NCBI RefSeq assembly: GCF_027943255.1
Contig: NC_072892.1
Location: 27,985,792-28,049,791, forward strand
DNA: 64,000 nucleotides
Reading direction: 5' to 3'
From: Anastrepha obliqua
Lineage: Eukaryota; Arthropoda; Insecta; Diptera; Tephritidae
Part shown: piece by piece, positions 52,801 through 63,240 of the stretch
How the letters are laid out: each line of letters starts with the position of its first letter
Numbering within the stretch: the first letter of the stretch is position 1
The notes under the pieces: model-generated
Databases searched by the model: none
What the model saw: only the letters and a program-made list of their open reading frames with translations
What the model was told of the DNA's origin: nothing
Position numbers and translations under genes: made by a program

Positions 52801-55800
52801 ATTAGAAATACATTTTTTGTTACTATGGACCAAAGGCGAAAAGAAATAGATACTGGTGAAAGGAAAATCATTGTAAGTTTGTGGCAAAATAGTAAGAGCT
52901 ATCGGGAAATCGCGAAAATTGTTGGGAGGCAATACTCCTCGGTCCAAAGAGTGATAAACAACTTCAAGCAAACGAACTGTTTGGAGTCTAAGCCTCGTTC
53001 TGGGCGTCCAAAAAAACTGACGGAAAGAGAAGAACGCAACATAACTATTCTTGTGAAGTCTAATCCACGACTAACAGCAAGCCAAATTTCAAAAGACATA
53101 GAAGTAAAATACCAAAAGAAAGTACATCCAGATAGAGTAAGAAAAATTCTAAAAAGAATCGGATTTCGCAGAGTAGCCTGAAAAAAACCCTTCATATCGC
53201 GAGTAAATCGACTTTAGCGGATGGCTTTCGCCAAGGAATACGTAAACAAGCCACCTGAGTTTTGGAATAGTGTGAATTTTTCAGATGAGAGCAAGTTTTG
53301 CATTTTCGGGATAAAAGGTCGTAAAATTATTTGGAGGAAAAACGGAACGGCACTTGGAAAGCAAAATCTGGTACCTACGGTAAAGCATGGGGGAGGAGGT
53401 GCCATGATATGGGGGTGTATGGCTAGTTCGGGCGTTGGAAATATACAGTTTATTGAGTCGATAATGAACAGACATGATTATCTCGATATTTTAAAAACAA
53501 ATTTGAGAGAAAGTGCTATCAAACTGGGACTATGTGAAAGATTTGTTTTCCAACAGGACAACGACCCGAAACACACAGCAGAGACTGTTAGGTTGTGGTT
53601 GTTGTATAATGTTCCAAAACAACTTCGCACTCCCCCACAATCACCTGACCTTAACCCCATTGAGCACTTATGGGACGTTCTAGAAAAAAAAAAAACGAGA
53701 GCGTACAATAACTAGCAAGGAAATGCTTAAGAACGCGCTTAAAGAGGGATGGGAAGCCATAAGTCCAGAAATAACAGCCAAACTAGTTGGATCAATGAAA
53801 AGACGCCTTCTAGAAGTCATAAAAAGGCGTGGATATCCAACTAGCTATTAATTTTAAAACATTTCTATGATCTTAAGCCTTTTATTTTATTATTATTGAA
53901 GTGAACGCAAACTTTTTCCGTTTAGTTTGAATGGCCTTTTTAATTTTATGTGATCTCATTTTAAATTTGATTTTGTTATTGGTAGCGAAATATGTGTGAT
54001 AGTTACGTTTAAGTGAACTAAATAAAACTCATTAAAAACAATTTCTGAAATATTTATTGTTTTGAACTTTTTCTAATGCAAAGAATATTTGCAGAGGTGA
54101 ACGCAGAATTTTTCTACTATGTGTACGTATTTATCTTTGTCTGTCATTCATTAGATTCTATGATATTAGCGATTCTTGTGCAATGTTGAGAGTTAACAGG
54201 TCATCAAAATCATGTGTACCAGCGATGTACCTAAGTGTGGTCCAATAAAATTGAAGATTTATGAACTTTCGCATATGAGATACGGTAACAGTTTCATGGA
54301 TAAGTATATTCTCGTCTCTTTTATGATGTGATCAAAGTCTGTCAAATTGGTATCGAGGGTCAAGTAGTTGTAGTCAGAGTAAATAGCCACCAGACTGTCA
54401 CCTATTGGTACATAGTTCGACTGTGAGTAGTTTAGCAATTTCCGTGAGTTTGCGCCAGCACCCATATTTTTTAACAGAAGGTTAACAAAGGTTACTTTTG
54501 TGCGCATGTCTATTTCCGGTTACACAGTAGTTCAAGGGATCTTTTGCCACAGTTTGTCAGTGTAAAGCTTTTTAAATTTATTGCCATTATTCGTGTATAC
54601 AATTTTGAGCTGTGATACTATAGTTTCGATCGTTGAGCTTCTAAAAGGTATATCTACAGGTCAATGATGAATTACGGTTTGAAGAGTTCTATTCTATTGA
54701 CATGTTTTCTATTTTATCTTCAATTTCAAAACTAACAAAATAATAAGGATAATATGAACAATTTTTTTTAAACATTTATCAATTCTATTACAGAGTTCAT
54801 AAGAAAAAAAATGCCGTACGCAATCACCAAGAAAATAGATGACAATAATGTGGATGATTTTTTGGGCGGTTGGATGGATAATCGAGTGCGCGCGCTGATC
54901 TTTGAACCTAGAAATCAAACAAGGTTACGATATTTAATAAGTGCATACGCTTTTCAGCATAGAGTTGCATTCGGGTAAGTTTAACAATAAGTTTATTACT
55001 AGGATCGCTTCTTAGTTTAACAACTCTACGCTGAAAGTACGTTCACATATGCATTAATTACCAATAAATCCACAAACTTAATCTACCCGTTCACATATGG
55101 CAGATTACCTGAAAAATTGACAATCAGCTGTCAATACTGTTGTGAAAGGGTTTTTGACGTGATAACGTCTTATAATTTGATTTAGCCGGCTGCACGCACG
55201 AAAAAATGTGTCGTTACCTTGCTCATTTGTCGTTACCTTGCTCATTGTCGTTACCTTGAATGAACTGCAAGCGAAAGCGCGGAACGAACGACAAAGCAAA
55301 CAAAGCAAACGAACGGCAACATTCGACATCTTGCTCTCTCCTACTTTAGTGAGCGTATATATCTATGTACATGCGCTTATGTTTTAATGTTATTATTATT
55401 AATTTTTTTATTATATATGAAGGAAAAAATGTATGGGAATATTTACCACATACCTTATAAGATATGTTGTATACTAATATATGTATGTATATAAACATGC
55501 ATATACATATACAATATCGCTCAATTTTCAAAAAGAACAAATCTATGTGTAAAGATGCATACAAGTCATATGGACATATCAAATATACGAATCTATTCCG
55601 TACGCAAGCAAATGTAAGCTAATGTGCTTGAACTGCAAGCGAGAGCGCGGAACGAACGACAAAGAGCACAATCGGCCCCCGCGTTCGGCAACGTTCGACA
55701 TCTGGCTCTGTCCTACTTGAGTGAGCATATATATGTATGTATATGCGCATATGTAGGTATATAAATTCACATACTTGTATTTGCATATGCCTTCTTCCTG

Positions 55801-58800
55801 TGTGCATGGTAATGAACCATTTCTCTGTTGAGAATAAAACGATGATAGAAAAAGTAGGAAATGAAAGGGAGTGTTTCGAGTGTAAAGTGTCTTGAAAAAG
55901 GCAAATCGATGATGGTGCCTCTTAGTGTTGTTGACTTATTAACGTCTGATTCACAATCGAAATTGAAGATATCTTTCATGAATTTGATAAATGTTTCGTC
56001 ATTTTTCGCGTTTGTGTAAATGTAACTTGACCTATTCCATTGCAATTCCATTTACCCCCTCCTCTATATCCATACAAAATATCTATCAAACAAATAAAAT
56101 TAAAATTTTGTTTTGAAAATTGCAACCCTTACATCAGTATTTTCTTATGACGTTGTCACGTTAAACTATCGCCAGTAAACCGACTTTACAGACAACCTCT
56201 TTTTTTTCATAGAAATTATTTTGGTGAAATATTTCGGTGTTTTTTGTTTGCTTAATTATTATTAACGAGAAAAGGAAAGGAGAAAAGATAGCTAATTTAA
56301 TAGCGCAATTGGCTGCTAATAAGAAACAGTTGGAGGAAATCCGTGCACTACGTTTACTGAGGTTTCAAAAAATTATGGTAGCAATACGCATTCGAAATTT
56401 GATATTTATTTTTTCTGTTATATGAATGCATACTTAATTTTTTTCCTTGTTCACTCCTCTCGGGAGCATAGGGCCTCGACAAGACTCTTTCACCGTACAC
56501 GGTTCTGTGCTGTTGCTTTTGCACCTTCCCATGAGATGACACCATCTGCTAGTTCGCGCAGCATTGACCTTTTCCACGTGTTTTTTGGTCGACCGCGACC
56601 TCTGCTCCCTTGCGGTTTCCAGTCCAGTGCCATTCGCGTGATGCTATGTGGTGGTTTTCTCAAGGAGTGACGCCACTTTCTGCGTTTATTTGCCTAAGGA
56701 TGGGTTCCTCGTTCGTTAATCTCCACAGTGCGTTGTTACTGATGGTGTTTGGCCAGAATATTCTGCAGATGATGATTTTTTTATGAATGATTGTAGCCTC
56801 TGTGTGATGGTGTTAGAGACCAGCCATGTTTCGCTTCCGTGCAACAATACTGCCTTTACGCATGAGCCGAATATTCGTAGTTTAGTGCGCATGGAGATTT
56901 GCGAACTCCCCCATACTGTATGCATTCGCACGAATGCCGCCCTAGCTTTATTTAGCCTGTAGTTGACATCTTCATCTGCTCCACCATCTGCCGCGATGAT
57001 GCAGCCGAGGTAGCAGAAGCTCTCAACGAATTCCACCGGGTATCCGTCAACCAATATCTGCCTTGCGTTATTGTGGTTAACTCTCATACGCTGCCATTTT
57101 TGTGCAGGGCAGTTGGCTCATGACGTTATCAAGGACAATGGCAAAGAGAAGGGGGTGTCGACAGGGGACAACCTTGCTTACGCCTGCGTTGGTAGTGAAT
57201 GTATCGCTGATATCGCCTTTGTGAAGCACTGCCAGTTCGGAGTTCTCGTAGAGGGCTTTGATGAAGCGGATTATCTTGGCGGGAACTCCCTTTCTACTCA
57301 GTGCCAGTCATAATGCATCTCATTTGATAGTGTCGAATACCTTCTTAAAGTCTTCCGGGGTGTATGTCAAAAAGTATGGTTATTATCTAGGATTATTTTG
57401 TATTCTCAGATTTTGGGAGAGAAATTTTGTATAGGAAATCTCGCTTTTTAATTACGGATTGGGATTTAAGCACGAAAAAGTAGATCATATACTTATATGC
57501 GAACGTATTATAAGTGGCTGTTGAATTCGGCTTATTATTGAACACACCTTTATTTTAAAATTTTGTTAGCTCTTATTGCTAGCGCCATTTAAATGATTTT
57601 ATCAATAAAGCAAATCAGTTAAAAGTTGAATTTATTACTTATTTTTTTAACAGATTCGTTCAAATAAATAACAGTAAATGTGGGCAAATTCAGAGTCGGT
57701 ATGAAGTTAACCCAAATATGGACACTCTTCTCATTTTTAATGAAGACGCCCGCAAACCTCTCGCCTCTGTTGCCTTGTTTGAGATCCCTGTACAAACTTT
57801 AAATAAAATAATTTCTTCAAATCAATATCTTTTGCTACCAAGGCTTTCATCGCAACAAGTTATGGAAGGTATGTATGACTGCAAATCAAAATACTCAGTA
57901 CTTGGGGGGCTGAATGTTTGGTATAGTATAAGTTATAAACGACTTAATTTTTTGAGCTGTGCGGTCTATTGCACCCGAAACTAACACGTTGGATCTAAAC
58001 TAATTTTTAATTTAAGATATTGAAGAAAGATAAAAGTGTAGTAGCTCACAATTCTTAAAAGCTGTTTCTACAAACATCTATGGGAGCTGAATAGGCATAT
58101 GTGTATGTATTACATAGTACATAGTTCTTACAATAATACACCTTTTGGTTTCGCTTTGACAGCTGAAATGAACATAAGAATTTATGTGACACTCTTCACA
58201 TAAGCAACGCTAAGTTAGGTGACGGTGATTGCCACTCACCATAAATATGTACACCGACCTGATCCAGAGTTGACTGATTTAAGATCAGTTATCTTCCTAG
58301 TCAGCGTGAGCATGAGCGCGATGTAATTTTCAATAATTTTGCGATGCAATTTTGCCCAGGACTCAGACAATATTTGTGGTGCACCGATTAGCCAGGCCAT
58401 TTAGAATAGTTCCACATTCAATTGCTACTTTAGAGGAATTATTATTGCATTGTAGGTATTTAATTATAGCTTTTTCTGTCATATTAAATAGTGATCGGTT
58501 GTACTTCCCGAGTGCGTCCCTTGACCACAAATCAGATTCTCATACTGCAGTGGTCAGGTAGACGTAGAATTTAAGTTCAGCTGCACCACTTCTAGGTGAA
58601 TACCACTGCTGACCTTATTATTTAGCCTTGACCCTGTGTCAAAGTTATTAACTTTATTACACTCACAACTTTTTGGGAGTCTGGTGAAAAACTTATTTTC
58701 CTAGTTCCTGTGTATATACGGAAATGTTTCCAGAACTTTTTAAGCTAAAATCTGAAATCTCTCCAGGGATCTCATGCGATTCGAATGATTATGTTTACTT

Positions 58801-59920
58801 CGAATTAGCATTAAATATCTTTGCGTAGAAGTTCTAATAGAGTCTCAAGAACCTTGGTGCGGTAGAAGGCAGGGTTTCTGTGATACGCATGTTTTGTACC
58901 CTTTCCAATTTGCTCTTGGATACCATCTTTCCAACGATTAGCTAGCAAAAGTGACTTCGTAGACTACATAGGCAGTTGTAAACCTTTGAGTGTACTTCCG
59001 CTATAAAAATTTTTTTTACGAAAAACCATCTGCCAAACTGTACGCCCCTTCATTCTTTATAATATATATTATATACTTCCTAATCTATTGGCAGCTTTCA
59101 TTTCGTGCCCCTACCAGCTTTACTCTTTCAGTATGGTGAAAAAAAAAAATTGTGAGGGGAACTTCGCCTGCCCCGTCACTTGGGAGATTCAGCCGAATTC
59201 TGCACGATCAGTTCACATGTATTTACACACTCGTCCAATCAGTCGTTGCTCAGACGGTAACGAAATGTCATTTGTTGATCTTTTTGTATATCACCAACAC
59301 CATCTCAGTTTTTTTGTGAACACATCCCAACCTGACTACAACCTATCAGTCGATTCGGTGAAATGCGCTCAGATCCAAATAACGATTTGCTAAAGATTTC
59401 TAGAAATCTTTTCAGCATGATAGAGCAGAACACAGCTATGACAAGTAACACACCTTATGACTATCAATTCCGCAGACATGGTCCTCTGTTACAATTTAGT
59501 AACCGCTCTATTTTAACATGATATGTGCTGGTTTAGTTTTTCTTTTTTTAGTTTTATTTTGTTTTATTGTTGAAGCGACGTTGAGCTAATATTAATAGTA
59601 AATTGATCTTTAAATACTTATAAGTATAAACTTATATATGGGATATCGTACTTATTTCAATTCTCATTTCATTACCTATTTGCTATAATAATTTTAAAAT
59701 TGTTGCAATATTTATAAAAGATAGAAAAAGAAAAAATACTAAACGTTTCGAATTTTCAGGAGTATGTCCAGCTGAATGGAGTCATCCGCGAAAACGCCTA
59801 TGTGTTATTCTGATTACAGAAAACAATGACTCGTACAATTACGCTCGGGTTGCTTTCCGAAATATTGCTCTTCGGACTGATTTCAGCACAGAAAGAGTAA
59901 GATTCGCCTATATATTCAAG
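40869..59920 (+). CDS. DNAJC16: DNAJC16-like J-domain/thioredoxin protein, 6 exons visible, 3' end outside window
   Basis: Predicted ER-targeted co-chaperone of the DNAJC16 (ERdj8) family. Exons are 40869-41035, 48375-48769, 51071-51217, 54794-54974, 57654-57868 and 59760-59920, all phase-compatible, giving 422 residues with no stop. Residues 1-24 form a hydrophobic signal peptide. The J domain spans about 28-92 with the HPD triad at 57-59; exon 1 ends inside codon 56, so HPD is visible only after splicing. A thioredoxin fold follows with a CFRC redox motif at 167-170 and SIPTLIIILDG downstream. Family members are near 780 residues and carry a membrane segment further on, so roughly half is beyond 64000. 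The 7.3-kb first intron and later introns hold most of the transposons of this region. The Drosophila counterpart is probably l(3)80Fg (recalled). Confidence 0.9.
41820..42293 (-). mobile_element. Helitron helicase C-terminal fragment
   Basis: Minus-strand reading with [40 protein letters not shown] and THGQLYVGCLRVGKLTALYI, the last motifs of the Pif1-like helicase of insect Helitrons. The final arginine motif reads CLRVG. The element end ACTAGCAAACCCCGCCCGC lies at 41816-41835. The tandem array at 42294 adjoins its other side. Confidence 0.8.
42290..42725. repeat. 120-129-base minisatellite next to a Helitron fragment
   Basis: The marker TCTCGAGACCCTAG recurs at 42307, 42427 and 42547, then TCTCGAGCCCTA at 42676, so spacings are 120, 120 and 129. 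Each unit also has CACCAACAGCTTCC, CATATTGTA and CACGTTTTGG. The first three repeats are nearly identical. The same family forms the array at 60990-61560. Confidence 0.85.
42730..46214. other. DNAJC16-like intron 1, mostly unassigned
   Basis: Contains a possible short exon-like segment at 44280-44324 (minus; between TTTCAG and GTAAGT) with an ATG-led 51-codon reading near 44425-44580, and a short reading DDWDIDEDKSFTFIGRSG at 44960 (plus) that faintly recalls a transposase N-terminus. Neither supports a gene call. Confidence 0.35.
46215..47720 (-). pseudogene. Mariner remnant interrupted by the TTA element
   Basis: Left of the insertion (46215-46383) and right of it (47597-47720) the minus strand carries one mariner C-terminus. 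The right part gives PIDFPLWGYLKGKVYKTNPA, TISAL, and the left part continues KENIVTVNIWRK after a one-base shift. The reading closes across the element when one TTA is removed, which shows the element inserted here. Confidence 0.65.
46384..47596 (-). mobile_element. TIR transposon with TTA duplication and a 181-codon ORF
   Basis: The 1,213-base element has ends GGGGCGTCCATAAATTACG and, reversed, GGGGACGTCCATAAATTACG, then GTGAG. It is flanked by TTA at 46381-46383 and 47597-47599. One intact minus-strand ORF (46663-47208) begins MNKSVRAEWQRHTDLRMILH and contains DRFLPPPYPI and FAPFRIRLPIQP; I cannot assign it to a transposase family. A three-base TTA duplication suggests a PIF/Harbinger-like integrase, but the protein does not show it. 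Confidence 0.7.
49540..50815 (+). pseudogene. R1-like LINE reverse-transcriptase fragment
   Basis: LLVTLDVKNAFNSVRWSDMF and PPYLLEIFKDYLRDGSLL near 49750-49890 are RT motifs; further on are YGAEIWTNALG and DTVLVICVTCRERKK in other frames. Many stops. The closest pattern is the R1 clade. It lies in DNAJC16-like intron 2. Sequence at 49000-49540 may be its upstream part, but I see no motif there. Confidence 0.7.
51330..51880 (-). pseudogene. Mariner (DD34D) transposase C-terminal remnant
   Basis: Minus-strand pieces KKTQFAKEKKFFFIRTMHRG, TMAKAHELKLWSSTEFTRFG, and NAVEAYFAAL fit the last third of mariner transposases (FHQDNAP, MAKIHEL, EAYFA). Numerous stops and shifts. DNAJC16-like intron 3. 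Confidence 0.65.
51909..52443. repeat. 0.5-kb repeat, copy 2 (DNAJC16-like intron 3)
   Basis: Begins ACTAGCTTTAACCGGCGG and ends CATTCACCTTTATAGTATAG. Apart from short indels it follows 33481-33996 throughout. It ends 30 bases before the Tc1 element. Confidence 0.75.
52473..54123 (+). mobile_element. Nearly complete Tc1-like element with paired repeats at each end
   Basis: A 1.65-kb element flanked by TA. Each end carries two transposase-site motifs: AAAAGTCTGCGTTCACC (52483) and AAAAGTATGCGTTCATT (52680) at the left; GTGAACGCAAACTTTTTCC (53902) and GTGAACGCAGAATTTTTC (54098) at the right. The transposase begins at 52825 (MDQRRKEIDTGERKII, paired helix-turn-helix) and ends near 53851 (RRGYPTSY). 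The catalytic triad is visible: NFSDESKFCIFG, VFQQDNDPKHTAE and SPDLNPIEHLW with 34 residues between the last Asp and Glu. Two stops (53179 and 53215-53217) and a frameshift in an A run at about 53687 break it. Confidence 0.9.
55219..55755. repeat. Direct repeats inside the Harbinger-like copy
   Basis: A roughly 120-base block starting AACTGCAAGCGAAAGCGCGG (55263) recurs at 55629 with few changes, including TTCGACATC and AGTGAGC followed by ATATGT runs. Just before it, GTCGTTACCTTG is repeated three times at 55210-55257. Two similar blocks 366 bases apart could be short terminal repeats of a retroelement that has lost its body. Confidence 0.5.
56445..57365 (-). pseudogene. LINE fragment, RTE/CR1-like C-terminus
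   Basis: The minus strand reads VEFVESFCYLGCIIAADGGA, NYRLNKARAAFVRMHTVWGS and VKAVLLHGSETWLV at 56716-57087. Beyond it in shifted frames are KPQGSRGRP-like residues and RVRWKSLVEALCS, the usual C-terminus of such LINEs. Upstream, 57110-57300 holds RT scraps. A deletion joins the RT core directly to MRVNHNNARQ. Confidence 0.75.
57869..59759. other. DNAJC16-like intron 5, nothing recognised
   Basis: About 1.9 kb. A 101-codon reading at 59088-59393 (plus) has no recognised domain. No repeat ends found. Confidence 0.5.
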
Positions 59921-60344
59921 GTAAATTGCTACAAAATATTTACTACATTTAAAAATTACAATCTGCGTAGCATTGTATAACTGGTCCCTTTTCTACCGAA
60001 TTCGCGACAGGTGCCGTGTATATACACGCTGACTTTAGTGTATTCGTACTTTCTAGCATGTGGTAGAAAATCTAAAACAACTTTCATCTCCATGCGTTTA
60101 TTTGGCAATGTAGCAAAAACTATGTTAAATATTTCACTATCACTTGCAATTCCGGTAGCTTCGAACCAAAACTCGATGAAATAACAAAAAAAAAAACGCT
60201 TCTAAGCAGGGGAATTTTAAATCCTATGCTAAAGGAATTCTCTTGATTCTCTTGTAATAGTTTTCAAGCTCCCGACCCTATCGCTATCACTCTTGTGCAA
60301 GACGTACCTTCGTTCCTACCAATGCGTATTGCAATTTACTAGCA

Positions 60345-60595
60345 AATATGTGTGTAGACCGCTGTAGCCGAATGGGTTCGTTCATGCGTGTCTACCATTT
60401 GGTAGTTCCCGGGCTCGAAACACTGGGCATGAAACACCAAATAATAAAAAGGTGGTTTCTAATAGCGGCTGGTCCCTCCATTTGTGGAACAACATCAATA
60501 TATGCACATACTTCAAATTGGAAGAGCAGCTCGACCAAACATCCAGCAACGGATGTCTGCGCCTTTTACATATATAAATATGCATATCTACACTA
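60345..60595 (+). repeat. SINE copy 4, near full length with pol III boxes
   Basis: The 5' part looks like a tRNA: an A-box-like TAGCCGAATGGGTT at 60365-60378 and a B-box-like GGGCTCGAAAC at 60411-60421. The body follows with GGTCCCTCCATTTGTGGAAC (60470) and GCAGCTCGACCAAACATCC, ending in an ATATA tail. This copy shows the family is tRNA-derived. Confidence 0.75.
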
Positions 60596-60769
60596 TTATG
60601 AACAGCTTACAAACATAAACAGTTTGCATAATTTAGCGTTGTTGCCAGGTAGACCTATATACATACGATTCTTTTGAAATAGTAATTATAAGGCGCAACT
60701 AAAAGCCTCAAACAACATTACATGAAATGCTTGCTACTGTTTTATTATTATTATTAGATACTAGCATCA

Positions 60770-61700
60770 CCCAGTGGGCTTCGCACCACCATACATAAAA
60801 TGTTTGTTTTATATCGCAAGAAATTTTTCATATTAAGTTTTCTTTATAGAACTCGTAAAATGTTTAAACAGTTGAATTAGTTAATTTTTTTCATTCAACA
60901 TACTTTCTAAAGATGTCACAATAGCCTTTTCTGTACTTTTTTAAAATTTGATTGTGGTGGTCACCTATATACAGGTAAGGTACCGGTTCAAACACATCCT
61001 AGGGTTATCCAGGTCCACGTTTTGGTCTATATCTCGAGACCCTAGTTACGGAGCGGCATCAAAAATACTCTATACTATAGAAATCATCAACAGCTCCCAT
61101 TTGCTACCCATATTGTACGAACACATCCTTAAGTTATCGGGGTCCACATTTTGGGCGATATCTCGAGACCCTAGTCACGGAGCGGCATCAAAAATACTCT
61201 ATACTATAGAATCATCAGCAGTTTCCATTGGGTACCCATATTGTACAAACACATCCTAGGGTTACCCGGTTCCACGTTTTGGATTATATCTCGAGACCCT
61301 AGTCACGGAACGGTATGAAAAATACTCTATACTATAGAAATCATCAACAGCTCCCATTTGCTACCCATATTGTACGAACACATCCTTAAGTTATCGGGGT
61401 CCACATTTTGGGCGATATCTCGAGACCCTAGTTACGGAGCAGCATCAAAAATACTCTATACTATAGAATCATCAACAGCTTCCATTTGCTACCCATATTG
61501 TACAAACACATCTTAGGGTTACCCGGGTTCACGTTTTGGCCTATTTCTCGAGACCCTGGTATCCGATTCTTAAAATTTTAAAACACAAACCATCTACTGA
61601 ATAGTCCAAACAAAGCCTAAAAATTTGGTTTGGATAGGTGAGCCCGTTCGCGAGTTTTAAGCGAATATAGGGACAGATTTTCACATTTATATATATAGAT
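60770..61700. repeat. Helitron-like repeat with a 129-base minisatellite
   Basis: Starts ACTAGCATCACCCAGTGGGC. TCTCGAGACCCT recurs at 61032, 61161, 61289, 61418 and 61546, spacings 129, 128, 129 and 128. Units alternate between two types (GGTCTATATCTCGAG or similar against GGGCGATATCTCGAG), so the second and fourth are most alike. The array ends near 61565; the following 120 bases lead into an ATAT run. The central minisatellite resembles that of DINE-1/Helentron elements. Confidence 0.75.
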
Positions 61701-62149
61701 TAAATTTATACTTGACAAACTTATTTATAAAAATATTTTGGAGGCTCGGTTACTCTACCATTTTGCCTTGCATTCATATTTCATGCAGCAGGTTGTGCTT
61801 TTTGAAGGCGTCGCTTAGTATCTTCATCGTAGCTGCCGCCTAGAATTGTAGTTAGATTGCTGCTGTAGCTCGAGATGGGGCAGCCCTTTAGAATGTGTTC
61901 TATGCTAAGCAGTGTATTATACCAGAGAATGTTAATGCAATGAGAAGGTGCAAATGTTACTGTAAGCTTTTTTTAGTACAATTGAGATCTGAAAGATTTG
62001 TAATAAGGTCATTTAGCACACCGAGTTTATAGACACCTCACTGACTTTTGCCCACACAAAAATTAGAAACACCACACATCTTTCACCTCAACACACAACA
62101 CATTTCTCACCTCGACATTAAACCAATTAAATTTGTACTATTTTTTTTT

Positions 62150-63240
62150 TTTTTTGAAATAATAAGCGAGTACGTAAAATTTATTACATAATTTTTTTTT
62201 CAATTACATTAAAAAAAAAACGATTTTAAAAAATAAAATTTATAAAAAAAAGTTTGCACCGGGAATTGAACTCGAGTCTAACATGTGGCGAGGAAAAATA
62301 GGCGGTGCGTTTATTTCTTCGACTGCTTATTTTTTGACCATTTTGTTATTTTTGAAATGATAAGCGGATATATAAAATTTATTAAAAATTTTTTTACGAT
62401 TACATTAAAAAAAAAAATTTAAAAACGAAAAAAAAAAAATTTGCACCGAGAATTGATGCCGAGTCACGTGGGGAGGATAAATACATTAAACTAATTAAAT
62501 TTTTACTATTTTCGTATTTTTTGAAATAATAAGCGAATACGTAAAATTTATTACATAATTTTTTTTAATTACATAAAAAAAAAACGAATTTAAAAAAAAA
62601 AAATTTATAAAAAAAGGTTTGCACTGGGAATTGAAATCGAGTCTAACATGTGGCGAGGAAAAATAGGCGGTGCATTTATTTCTTCGACTGCTTATTTTTT
62701 TACCATTTGGTTACTTTTGAAATGATAAGCGGATACATAAAATTTATTAAACATTTTTTACGATTACATTAAAAAAAAAAATTTAAAAAAAAAAAAAAAT
62801 TGGCGCCGAGGATTGATGCCGAGTCACGTGGGGAGGATAAATACATTAAACTAATTAAATTTTTACTATTTTCGTATTTTTTGAAATAATAAGCGAATAC
62901 GTAAAATTTATTACATAATTTTTTTTAATTACATAAAAAAAAAACGAATTTAAAAAAAAAAAATTTATAAAAAAAGGTTTGCACTGGGAATTGAAATCGA
63001 GTCTAACATGTGGCGAGGAAAAATAGGCGGTGCATTTATTTCTTCGACTGCTTATTTTTTTACCATTTTGTTACTTTTGAAATGATAAGCGGATACATAA
63101 AATTTATTAAAAATTTTTTACGATTACATTAGAAAAAACACATTTAAAAAAAAAAAAAAATTGGCGCCGAGAATTGATGCCGAGTCACATGGGGAGGATA
63201 AATACGCAGTGCGTTTATTTCTGCGCCTGCGTTGTGAACC
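62150..63240. repeat. Dimeric satellite, about 360-base unit
   Basis: Two half-units alternate. Type A has GAAATAATAAGCGA at 62155, 62523 and 62883; type B has GAAATGATAAGCGGATA at 62355, 62719 and 63079. Same-type spacings are 360-368 bases. Type A continues to GGAATTGAA..CGAGTCTAACATGTG and type B to ATTGATGCCGAGTCACGTG. Long A and T runs separate them. Three dimers are present, ending near 63240. Confidence 0.9.

Larger units (their letters stand above)
55038..57507. mobile_element. Harbinger-like repeat, copy 2, swollen by insertions
   Basis: The left end (TACGTTCACATATGC, 55038) and the block to 55155 match copy 1 (39385-39490). The block at 56190-56410 matches the rest, including the ANKKQLEEIRALRLL reading. 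Between them lies about 1 kb of unrelated DNA, and after them a LINE fragment. The right end (GCGAACGTATTATAA reversed, 57499-57513) is an inverted match of the left end of copy 1. Confidence 0.55.

Noticed and set aside
59088..59393. 101-codon ORF in DNAJC16-like intron 5
   Set aside because: Not in phase with the gene's splice structure and has no domain.
61750..61930. Minus-strand LINE-like reading (EHILKGCPISSYSS)
   Set aside because: Only a hint of a reverse-transcriptase tail; no second motif to support it.
62150..63240. tRNA gene suggested by B-box-like sequence in the satellite
   Set aside because: No cloverleaf or proper A box could be drawn; kept only as a remark on satellite origin.
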